64,000 nucleotides of DNA, from contig NC_132891.1 of NCBI RefSeq assembly GCF_030463535.1, positions 10,191,449 through 10,255,448 of the forward strand. Reading direction: 5' to 3'. The DNA is from Salminus brasiliensis (taxonomy: Eukaryota > Chordata > Actinopteri > Characiformes > Bryconidae). A program made the translations under genes and the position numbers. Shown in pieces: positions 13,540 to 24,600 of the stretch (position 1 is its first letter; each line of letters starts with the position of its first letter). The notes below the pieces were generated by a model. It was not told the DNA's origin. It saw nothing but the letters and a program-made list of their open reading frames with translations, and made no database searches.

Positions 13540-15960
13540 TAGCATTAGCCATGTATCACCCATCCGTATAAATGTATCCATCAGCAATGTAAAATTTTCA
13601 ATTTACATAAAAGATCTTTACTGTATCCAACATCTGAGTAACATCTGGCTCTGAGGACGTGTGCAAATGAGGCTTGCTGAGTTTATGTTTTTTTTCGCTG
13701 CGCTAACAAAACGTACGTACTAAGAATATCCTGTGTACAGCCGACCTCTCCCACGCAGAGCCGGAAAAAAATACTGTACTGAACACTATCTCTGGGTGTC
13801 TGTTTCAGACAGGCATCTGCTTGCACTGGCCCAAAGCTCTAACTGGAAGTGTTTTCCGTGGGTAGATCTGAGGGGGAATAACACATCTCTAACTTAATGT
13901 TTCCTTTAGAGTGCCGAAAGAGTGTTCAGTGCCACCTTTATAGAAACAAGGTGGGATTTCCTTGTGCTACTTAGAAGACATTTGTCTAAAGAGCTGTGAA
14001 CAAGGTGTGGATAACAATACTAGACCCTGCTGAGGTGTTTTTGTGAAGTGAGAGCGAAATGGGATGGTGTGAACACACTATAAAAAAAGCGTTGAGGTCT
14101 GAAGTCGACAGTTTGCACGGGTAGTCTTCTTCTGGTTTTACTTGCTGTGTTTTTAAGAAAGAAAAAAAAACAGGACTTTATTTCTGTTCTATGCAGATTT
14201 ACACTCGATTAAATTTTATTCAACTGAATTTAGCAAAAAAAAAAAAACATGCTGTGGTAAGAATTTGAGAGCTGTTCTTTTAGCACAATATTATTCTGTT
14301 CAGACCGAACTGACTACAGGCTCAGGCGATGTTCCTGTATTGTTGACCTTAACCTTTAACCAGGCCGCAAAAGGCCTATATGATCTTTTTCAGTTAAAAG
14401 GGCCCATATGCTATTTTTCCCTCCATATTTTATGAGGTAAACCAATTACATATTTGTGGGTTTATGATCCAAATATTTTTGGATATATTTTTCAAGCTCT
14501 GTTCTTCTTGTAAAACTTAAAAGGATTTTTAAACTGTGCCTTTAAGACTAATATGGAAATTACCTCTATTCTGATTGGCTGCCTTGTGCCTTATCCTAGA
14601 AGTAGGTTGATTTTCAAGTCTGAGAACGTCAGTGTGAATGGGCAAATTAAACTGCTGTAGGCTAAATTGTGTGACATATGTAAATGCACTGATTTTAATG
14701 ACATCAGAAAAACAAATACAAAAGCGAAAATTTTTGTGCTTAATTTCCTAGATGTGCTGGAAAACATGGAAAATGTACAACTTCAAAATATTACTTCCAA
14801 GTCTTACATTAAGCAAATCCCTTTGAAAAATGATCCACAGAGGTTGATCCACAAAAAACAGCCCCTTTAATTAATGAAGTCATGACAGATAAGAAAATGG
14901 CAATGAAAGGATAATATGTGGTGAATAAATTACCCTGGATGATGGCTTTGTGAAAGTGTATTAGCAGGCACTTAGTTACTACAGACACGGAATTGCAGGT
15001 TGAGAAATCCCCGCACTTCATTCGCAGAGCTAAGGGTGGATTTGGGAGGCATGTATCAGGCATGTGGTAACATGTTCACTGAAAGTAAAATGGAGCTCGC
15101 CTCAGTGCCTCCAGTTGACATAAAAGTGATTTCTTGGTCACCCGGCAGACTCCTGTGCCCGTATCCTTTTCTGGATCAACCACAAAATATTTCTTTTTTT
15201 TCGTGATTAAAAATATTGTTCAAGCAATTGGACTAAACACGGCACAACACACGAAACCCACAGTTATTAATTCATCACCTGTTTCTTGTTTCAAGAAATT
15301 ATGGCCGCAGTTTCCTTTTCCCACCGCTTGCAATTTGTCCTAGGTTAACTAATACCATCAGGGCCTTTGAAGTCTGATTTATTTTTCGTGTATCCTTTCA
15401 AAAATATACCCCGGCCCATCACTTCCAATCTTCTGAGGCAGAGGTACAGCCCTCGAGAACTGCAGAGACTTTTCTGAGGCCAGCTGAACGACAAAATGAG
15501 TTATTTTGACAAGGAGCCGTTCTTTACAAAACCCTCTCTGTACGGATTCCATCTTATTCCACGAGGGAGTTAACCTTTTGTCTTTCACACGGCTGCCGAC
15601 TGCTGCGCTGTGTTTATAGCGGCCTCTCCAGGGTAATAACCACTGACACGCTCTTTAAAATGGATTATTGCTTTAGTTGTGTTATTTATGGTGACAGAAA
15701 TATGTAAACCGAGTGGAGACAGAGAGGAGAGCAACACTCCAAGCCAGAGACCTCCAAAGTGACTATGAAACGGAGTCCAGAAATAAAAATCTGTGTGGAA
15801 CTCTTGATTAGCTGGAGCGGGTTCGAGAAGAGAGTGGAAACCCAAGTGACAAGTTAACAGCGGAAATAGTTGTTTTGCAGATTTGTGCAGTTGACAAAAA
15901 TGGCTTCATAAAACTAATAGTTTTTGCTCTACAATCTGTTGAGCTCTGTTCAAAACCACT
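13540..15960. other. Intergenic DNA, mostly unique
   Basis: No gene was recognised. 14930-15900 is low in visible repeats and of even base composition, unlike the AT-rich surroundings, so conserved non-coding sequence is possible. Poly-A runs occur at 14160-14170 and 14236-14248. Confidence 0.5.
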
Positions 15961-15968
15961 GTAAAATA

Positions 15969-16288
15969 CACTACATGTCCAAATGTTTGTGGACACCTCT
16001 TCTAATGAATGAATTCAGCTATTTTAAATTGCACTCACTGCTGAAACAAATGTGCAAATGCACAACATCAGCTCATCTAGTCCCCATAGAGAAGTACTGG
16101 ACTCTCTGGAGCAGATAAACATGAACTTATTGGCACCATGCTTAGGGGCTGAGCTGTGGAGCAGTGGAACTGTGTTCTCTGGTCTGATGGTGCTCCACCC
16201 AGTACTTCTGGGATGAGTTAGGAAGTTGGAAATGAGGTAGGCATCCTGACCTCACTAACAATGTCCCAATACTTTTGTCCATATAGTG
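15969..16288 (+). mobile_element. MITE, near-complete copy with terminal inverted repeats and TA flanks
   Basis: Left end CACTACATGTCCAAATGTTT, right end CAATACTTTTGTCCATATAGTG. The two are imperfect inverted repeats. TA dinucleotides flank both ends (15967-15968 and 16289-16290), as for Tc1/mariner-type target sites. About 320 bp with no coding capacity. This is the best-preserved copy in the window and sets the borders for the family. Confidence 0.75.
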
Positions 16289-16554
16289 TACATCTGGCGT
16301 CAACTGCATGAACATTGAACAAACATTCTGAATCACTTTGTGTTCTGGTTTATGGGTTTCATGTAATAGTTGAAAGCAATCAGCCACAACAGGTCATGCG
16401 TTAGCCTGCTTGGTTTCCCTTGATTCAAGCAGAATGAAAGCACTGGAGGCACATACCCTCAGGATTTCAGAAAACACAAAGATACAGCGCATTAATGCTA
16501 TCAAAAGAGTCACAGCGTGAGCATGATCATGTTCTGCACAGTAAAATGTACCTT

Positions 16555-16870
16555 CTGAGGACGACCTGTGCACCTACTCATTCATGCAATTATCTAAGCA
16601 GCCAATAATGTGACAGCAGAGCAATACCTTCAATTTTACAGAAATGGGCCAGCAGCAGGTAATGTTCACATTAACCATCAGAATGGGGAAAAAAAGGTAA
16701 TCTCAGCGTTTTTGAGTGTGGCATGCAGATCTCCTGGGATTTTCAGCACAGCAGTCTCTAGAGTTTACTCAGAATGGAGCAATAAAGTAAAAACATCCAG
16801 TGAGTGGCAGTTCTGCAGACGAAAACGCCTTGGACGGCGAGAAGCAGAAAATGTTCCAAATTCGAACTTC
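16555..16870 (+). mobile_element. Degenerate Tc1-like transposon fragment
   Basis: One frame in 16610-17023 preserves the N-terminal part of a Tc1-like transposase remnant: HINHQNGEKK, then a gap, then FSTAVSRVYSEW and KTSSEWQFCRRKRLGRR, which fits the helix-turn-helix region. Sequence upstream (CACCTACTCATTCATGCAAT) is a known non-coding part of such elements. The catalytic DDE region is absent, so the copy is dead. A related copy lies on the other strand at 22540-22925. Confidence 0.65.
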
Positions 16871-19190
16871 CCCAGGACCTCTTCTGACCTCTGGGGATGT
16901 AGAAAAATCTGTAATAAAGGAAAAGAGTGGGCGCACAAAATACTGAAACACATGATATTGGTTGTCAGGTTAAATTACAGCGCAATCTCTGACCCAGTAT
17001 TATATTTGTTCACATTTTCATAAGAGCATTGTTGTATGGTAAAATCACAGTGATCACACTAGACTTTTGCATTTTGCGTCACCTCGCAAAATAGCCGTGG
17101 TTGCGAGCAGGGCCTGAAATCAGCAGAGTAAATAATCCTCTATTTTGGTTCAGCAATTTCCTAAACAGCTAACATGCAACCAGAACTACTAAAAACCCCA
17201 TCTAATCTCACCTTCCTGACTGATTGTGTACCATGCCACTTCTTGCTTATGTAGTATTTCGTAATCCGCATCCGAATGTAACATCACTGCTTTTGAAACT
17301 ACGTCATGTACGTGATATTCACCTGCCATAGTAAATCTCATTGAAATGAATGGGATTTCACACACAAATATTTGTGGGCAAAATCTGATGTGACTGCGGG
17401 TTAAAGCACAGCCTCGCATACACAAGGGTTTTTTTTTTAAGTAAAAGCCATAGTTCTATACAGAGCCAAGACTACTACCAAAGGGCCAATCGAATGCATA
17501 CATGGTTCTTTATCTGGTTAAAAGGTTCTAATGTACAAGAAAAGTCTCAAATTGCTCTTTATAGAACCATGTTAGCAGTGTAATGGTGAAAAAAAAAATA
17601 CATACATAGGTTATAGGTATAGGTATAGGTTAGTCTTATGCTTTTTGGCGGGTTGCTACTTTTCTCTCATTGTACTGAATTCGTACCAAACTGTGAGGTC
17701 CAAACTGTGCTGTGAACAGAACTTATGTGTCCGTTACAACCATAAAAGGGGGGTTTTACTATTGGTACGAGTCTAAGAATCATCTTCGACACTATATATA
17801 ACTTCTATATAACGTATTTTTTTAATAAGTGTCACTTATTGCTTTGATTTTCCTATATTCAGTGTGTATTAACCACCCTTTGCCTGAGGCTGAAAAAAAC
17901 CAATGGTGTTCCTGTGTAATTGCATACAACGGTGTTGTACCTGGACGTGGTCCATGTGCATAACTACTGAAATATTCCCACTGATTCACCTCCTCAGCTA
18001 ATTACAAAGCTTTCAATACCTGTCTGAGGTCTGTCACAGCAAGAAAACTCTAAAGTGAGGAGTGCGGAGGTGTAGTGAACATGTTCAGGCTAACGTCTGT
18101 GTGCAGTCATACGTCAGGCAACACGTTTACTGCACAAGGGATTCAGTATCATCGGCCTCCATATTACTTCGAGTCGGCCACAGGAAAGGGCGGATTTGCC
18201 TTATCCTCTAAATCAGTGTGGTTATTAATTTCAGTGGATTTACCTGAGCACTCATTTGTAAGAGGAATGTCCATGCTTCTTCACCACTTAGGCTCCTCAG
18301 AGAACAGCTGCAGTGGATAGAAAGGTAGAGAATTAGACCCGAATGTGGAACCTGCCACCTGTTAATCATTCTGCAGGGATTATTTCTAATATTCCACTGC
18401 TCCCACACAGGATATGATTAATCACTATGTTCAGCTATAAGTATACAGCGAAAAGGAAGTTAATGAGTGATCGCTGGGGTTACTTAAAGGTGGTTTTCAT
18501 TACACAGCCCACCGTCAACGACACGGGTCTGCAATTAACATGATGAATCACGTCAGCTCAGATTATATGTAAGTGTTCGCGCAGACGGTCAATTACAAAA
18601 CCGTAGCTGTGTATTTACTCTTCTCTGTTCTCTAATTACTGCTCCCCATCACCCACACTGTCCCATCAACTTACACATCAAGCGAGATCAAGTTCTCACA
18701 TTTCCAACCACAATTCAAGCAAATCACGCAAACACTGCCTCTCTCTGAAAGCTACCTGCACTCTCTGTAAGATGTCGAATGGTATGAGGGGGGCTGTGTT
18801 GGTTACCTTTTATGACAGCAGATGTTAAATGCATTTCATGCCTGCTTGTGATTTCACGCATCGCCCAGGGGATTTCTGCTCGCAGTGATACGGCCTCTCT
18901 GCCCATAAATTCCTGTGGTGTTACTCTATCTGCTGAGGTGGATCACTTTTAATTTCTGTTTTGGTTCTGTTGCCTATCGCTTCCCTTGCTTCCCTTGTTA
19001 CTTTTATTCGCTTTGTTCTTAGTCGTCCTTCTGAGTGGAAAGATAACGTGTCTTCTTCACGGATTCGGAAGAATGAAGACGAAAGCTAAAATGTTTGGGT
19101 TCCTGATGCTACAGATATCTTTTCCCGAAAGTTCTTTTGAAATATTGTGATCTGGCACCTCTAAGCACAAACAACAACCTTTTGCAATTT
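16871..19190. other. Intergenic DNA, second part
   Basis: No gene was recognised. 17440-17590 contains GGTTCTT/AAGAACC-type palindromic repeat remnants. 18430-18700 is comparatively unique and carries several AATTA cores. No open frame resembles a known protein. Confidence 0.5.
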
Positions 19191-19194
19191 TGGC

Positions 19195-19382
19195 TGAGGC
19201 TTTTATCCAGAGCGGCTCGCCCTTGCATCATGTTACACTGATAGGAGAATGTAGAGTTAGGAGTCTTGCCCAAGGACTCCATGCTATTGGTGTTGCATGG
19301 TGTGCTTGCTCAGCCGAAGAATTGAACCCTAGTCTGCCACAGGCAAGGCCATGATGTGAGCCACTACACTACACCAACCAAA
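19195..19382 (-). mobile_element. tRNA-derived SINE copy
   Basis: On the - strand it reads with a B-box-like TAGGGTTCAATTC and an upstream TGTAGTGTAGTGG A-box-like block, and ends in a tail related to GCTCTGGATAAAAG. The same layout is seen on the + strand at 53393-53505. Teleost tRNA-SINEs with a CTGGATAAGAGC tail fit this. The copy is diverged. Confidence 0.6.
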
Positions 19383-19484
19383 TAAAGGGGGAATGGATGG
19401 AGTGTGTGGGAATGGGCAGGGAAAGAGAATGGAAAGAGTCTATTAGTAGTTAAACACAGAGTGGAATTTTAGCATCTGCCCACA

Positions 19485-19485
<1 letters not shown>

Positions 19486-19517
<32 letters not shown>
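19486..19517. repeat. (CA)n microsatellite
   Basis: Uninterrupted AC dinucleotides over about 32 bases in intergenic DNA. Confidence 0.95.
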
Positions 19518-19519
<2 letters not shown>

Positions 19520-20204
19520 GAGGAGAGAAGTGTGTATGTGCAAGAGAGAAATAGCCCCTATCAAGACATATCCAAACCAAAATGATGGCATTAAGACGCC
19601 TCTTAAAAATGTCAGGACTGTGCTTGCTTTCTTTCACCACAGAGTGTCAGCTTTCCCTCCAAACTCACAGCCACAGCTCCTCTCTCATTTTATAGGTTAG
19701 CCTAGCCTAGCCACTCTACCAGCTACATAAGCCAGACACTAACTTAACATTAATGTTTGCGTTTAATTATTTTTGTTCTTACTGTGTTGAGGAGTATATA
19801 ATCACAGAGAGCCTAAATGAGTTACATTAGGTGTGCCTACATTATGTTGCCAGTCTGGAATTAGCCTATTAGGAGCGTGAGCGAATCGCTCATTTGCTCG
19901 ATTCCTTTTAATGAACCAGTAGAATCGATTCACACAGCTTAGTACGTCAGGCTTTTACAAATATTGCCTTTACACAAGTCTGGTGATATATTTCAAATAA
20001 TATATACTTATATTCTATCACAGTTTAACCTCATGAAATAATTATATACCCACGTTGACTTTACCTATGTTTTTTTCTCTCTCTTGGACTCGGTTCGAAA
20101 GAGAGTCCGACTCCGAGGTGTGAGATTCACTCACTGAATCAAATACACGCACCATTTCTAACCCCCTTCTAATTCTTGAATTCAGCTACGTTAATGTTCA
20201 CCAA

Positions 20205-20280
20205 TTGCTGACAGATTCATGGAGAGATCGATGGAGCTACACCCAGTGCTTTTGGGATGCGTTGGCGTGGTGTTTTATCC
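20205..20280 (+). mobile_element. Short MITE remnant
   Basis: GGAGCTACACCCAGTGCTTT and the following TGGGATG resemble the inner part of the 15969-16288 element (GTGCTCCACCCAGTACTTC). Only about 75 bases survive, so the assignment is weak. Confidence 0.4.
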
Positions 20281-21207
20281 ATGAACGAATCATCCGACAT
20301 TAGTTAGTTAGCACCTGACTAACGCTAACGCTAGTGTGGGTGAATGCAATCAAATCCTCGACATCAACATCTTGTGTAAAGCTTATCCAGAAGAGCAGAG
20401 GGCGTTCCCTGGTAATATACACTAGAATAAACGTTGGATGAGCAGGTGTGTGCGAACTTGGAGGAGATGAGGATAAAGTTTTGATAAAGACTTGGACTCG
20501 ACTCGTTTATTCGAATCAGGAAAGAATCGGATCGGTAAACTGAATGGAAGCCTCGAAGTCTGAGCGCGGTTGCCATGGGAACAGGGTTTCACCGGTCGCG
20601 AGGACGCGGCTGAGGCTCTGTCCCTGGGAATAATAGAGCACTGTTAGTTTTTGGGGGATTAGGCTGTATTTTGTGGGAAGGTCTGGGAAGATATCAGTTT
20701 TTAGGTCACAGATTGATGCGTGAGTTCCTTGTCGTTTTTTTGCACACGCAGAAAAGTGTGAAATCTTAAGTAAGACAATCGAGTTGTGGTTGTTGGGTGA
20801 AGTGCGATGTTCACGTGTATCCGCACTGGGAGAATAGAGCACTAGAGGGCAGCAGAGAGCTGTCATGGTTTCATGCACTTTCCCCAGTGTTTTCCATAAA
20901 AGTGAGGATATTTGCGTCTTTAAAAGGCTGTGACATATGCGTTGTTTCTGATTATTAATATTATATTTATTTTAAAATAAATATTAAGATTGTCTAATAT
21001 TATTGTTGCTATGTAAATTTGCATTAACCATCTAGCTTACAGTAAAAAGTTCAGCCTAGTATGCTCTGTGTTCCCCAGTCCTGTCCCCTTAATAACATCC
21101 AAAGTGGTCTTGCCTACTTTTTCCTTCTTACTTCACACCACCCATCTTTTATGGTTCATTACATGTGTGAAGAGGTTGTAGTTTTCAGCTAGCAAAGGGT
21201 GTGAAGG

Positions 21208-21300
21208 TTGAGGGGTAGAGGGAGAGAGTAGAGAGAGGGAGAGGGGGAGGAGAAAGGAGGAGTGTAAGGGAGGAACACCACGGAGCAAGCAGGCAATGTG

Positions 21301-21346
<46 letters not shown>
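21208..21346. repeat. GA-rich tract followed by (CT)n tract upstream of fam131c
   Basis: 21208-21275 is almost pure purine (GAGAGG and GGGGGAGG blocks) and 21305-21346 is an uninterrupted CT run. The two can pair as inverted repeats, and each could also form triplex-type DNA. They lie about 280-420 bases 5' of the fam131c start codon, so they fall in the promoter or 5'UTR. Confidence 0.85.
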
Positions 21347-21348
<2 letters not shown>

Positions 21349-21627
21349 CCTATCTGTCTATCTATCTCCTACTTCCCCCACTCTTTCAGCCCCACAGATG
21401 GCAGGAAGTGCTTCACTATATCGGAGACATCAAGTTTTTTTTTGTGCTTCTCCTTGAAACCCCCCCGTCTAATATCTTTGATTTTTTCAATCTTAGGGCT
21501 TTTTTCCCACCCCTTTCCAACCCCCTGTCTCTGAAGCTCCCTCACTCCTCCCTGGTCTCCCTGGTCTCCCTGTCATCCTTTCCTTCTTCAGCATGGTGAA
21601 CAGATAACTACCTGGCTGATGGTCACC

Positions 21628-21658
21628 ATGGGCGCCTGCCTCTGCAAAGGTCACCAAG
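21628..21658 (+). promoter_or_regulatory. fam131c: fam131c start codon with strong context and lipidation signal
   Basis: The ATG at 21628 lies in CACCATGG, whereas the in-frame ATG nine bases upstream has the weaker GCTGATGG. Starting at the second exposes Gly2 and Cys4/Cys6 for acylation. The exon ends in phase 1 at the GTCAGT donor. Confidence 0.7.
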
Positions 21659-24600
21659 GTCAGTTTCTGTCTGTCTGACTTGTCTGTGTGGCTGTCAGTC
21701 TGTGTAACAACTCTGTCTGTCAGTCAGTCTGTTCTTTCATTGCCTCTTTGGTGTGATCATCTGCCTGCCTGTTTAATCGTCCCTAAGTTTGTTATTCTGC
21801 TGGCATAGTTGCCTGTCTGAGTACGTGTCCTGTGCGTCTGTCTGCTTCTTCATGTTTGAACTTTCTTTTTTGGGGGGGCTTTTTTGTGTCTATTTGTTTC
21901 TATAGAGTGGCCACACAGTCTCATGAGCATCCTCAATAATACTGTTTACATTGTTAACTCTGTGTGGATCCTCTACACTATTCACACAGGGGGGTCTTCA
22001 AGGGTTCTTTAGTGACCTGATTAGATATAGAACCATGGGGACTCGTGCTTAAACACAAAAAAAAAAAAAACTCTGAAAGCTTAAATGGTTCTATATGTGG
22101 TTAAATGGCTCTTCTCTGTGATGGTGAACCTGCTGATGGTTCAATATAGCATCAATAGGTTTCATCTACTGTTACAAGTCATAGAACCCATAGAAGATCC
22201 ATAAGGCAGTTTAAGTTTTTTGTACTGTATTTCTGCAAACTAGCATATGGTCAAATTAAGTATTTATACCTATTGGACAAAGAACATTAATAGTAAAAGA
22301 GGTTCCTGAAAGAAGCTTCCAACAACTGCTTTCTTAAAGAGCCAGTTTTGTTTAAAGGACCTTTTTAAAGTTTCAAGAAGCTCCACATTATGTGACGTCT
22401 ACACCAATTCACAAGTTGTTCTGGGGGCTAGACAAGCATTTAAGTACCATATTTACAGCATCATAGTGAAGAGTGATGGTCCATCCAGTAGGCTGTGGTA
22501 TTCAAGCAATGATTGATTGATATCAATAAGCCCAAGGTGTGCCAAGAAAACCTTCCCCAGACTGTTAATACAAGGCAGGTGGGATACATGGATTTATACT
22601 GTTCAGTTTTCAAGTTTCAATTTCTCTCTGCAGAACTGTCATTGGCTTTCATTTTTTTATTAGACCATTCAGTAACGTGTAGAGACGGTTGTGCTGAAAA
22701 TCTCAGGAGATCAGCAGTTCTAGCAATACTCAAACCAGCCTGTCTGGCACCAACAATCATGCCATGCTCAAAATCACTGAGATGACATTTTTGACATGAA
22801 CATTACCTGAAGCTGCTGGCCCATATCTCCATAATGTTTGGCATAATTGGATGAATAGAGAATTGCATGAGTGAGTGAGTAGGTGTTCCTAGTAAAGTGC
22901 TCAATGAGTGTGTATTTTTCTGTAGTGCTGATCTAGGTGGATCTCTTGCCTAATACTATGAAAATGTATATAACGACTGGCTATCGGATATAAGACATCA
23001 GATCTCAGCATCGGCCCACACCTTCCATATTGGAGCATCACTGTTGAACTAGCATCTTAATTGTTTGTAAATAATGCAGACAGAAGAACTGCTTTACAAA
23101 ACCTTTGGTTGACAATACATACAAGAAGAGTCAGCACAGACATATACAGACAGACATACACCTATGCCCTCTGTGAGGAATGAGGTCGAATGGTCTTGTT
23201 TGGAAAACATGACATATTAAAGATATACTGTTTGAAAATCAGTGCAAACATGTCACTCATTTGATGGAAAAAGAAAAAGGCTTTATAAATCCTATGTGGC
23301 TTTAACTGTCATCATCTCTTTTGTCCTGTCAAAGTTAAATTGCATGGAAAGGCAGAGATGACAGGTCTGCAGGATCGGATCGTCATGTTGCTTCACGTTA
23401 GTGGGAAGTGTTACAGTGGCTGGCAGAGGCAGTCGTTTTAAAGCACTCACTCTCTGCTTGCACCTCTTCAGGGTGTTGTGCTCTGTCATCCTGTGCCGAA
23501 AGACTTGACTGGCCGATTAGTGCCGCTAATTTAACATGCAGAAGGGAGCGACTTGTTTTGGACATGTAACGGGTGCTGTGTGTTTCGATGGCAGGGCTCC
23601 AGACGCTGAGATAAAGGTGAAGTCTCTCTGGGCTTCGGACTTTATTAGAGAGAGTTGAGAGAGGAGGACGAAAAGAGAAAGCCCTCTGTTCTCGTCTCTC
23701 TGTGCATCAGGTGGAAATCCTCTGGAGAGATAAGAGGGGGAGGGAGCAGAGGCTAAGAGTCTAGGGATCTGCTATACAATGAATATTGTGATAGGTTTTG
23801 TTATAATGTACTTTTCTGAGGAAATCCTGAGTGGAATTTGTTTAATAAAAAAGACAGAAGAGAGGCTGTAAACAACAACGGCAACCAGCATACACCAATC
23901 AGCAATAACATTAACACCATTAACTCCATTTACCATTTAGAAGCACTCTGTAGTTCTAGTCTGCAATGTAGTCTAGTAATTCCAGACTGATCCCCATCTG
24001 TTTCTCTACATACAGCCTCCTTTCAGCCTGTTCTGCAATGTTCCGGACCCCACAGGACCACCACAGAGCAGGTATTATTTGAGTGTTGGATACTGCAGTG
24101 ACACTGACTGACATGGTGGTGGTGTGTTAGTGTGTGTTGTGCTGGTACGAGTGGATCAGACACAGCAGTGCTGCTGGAGTTTTTAAGCACCTCAGCATCA
24201 CTGCTGGACTGAGATCAGTCCACTGACCAGAAATATCCAGCCAACAGATACAGAGCCTCTGTCTCTGACTTTACATCTACAAGGTGGACCAACTAGGTAA
24301 CAGAGTGGACAGTGAGTGGACACATTGTTTAAAAACTCACAGTTCAACACATTTTAACAGTGTCATAGCAGTGCTGAGAATGACCCATCACTCAAGAAAT
24401 AATACAACCTGCTCTGTGGTGGTCCTGTGGGCTCCCGTGGGCTCCTGACCATTGAAGAACATGGTAAATGGAGGTTAACAACATATGCAGATATGATTGG
24501 ATGCCAGTCTATTACACCATCTTATTCATTCACTGTACTATACTATATACATTGTTTGTCCAGATACTTTTTTATGATCACCTACCTTAATGGAGCATTA

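Noticed and set aside
16610-17023. 137-residue frame as a functional transposase
   Set aside because: Only the DNA-binding part is recognisable, with internal loss, and there is no DDE catalytic region.
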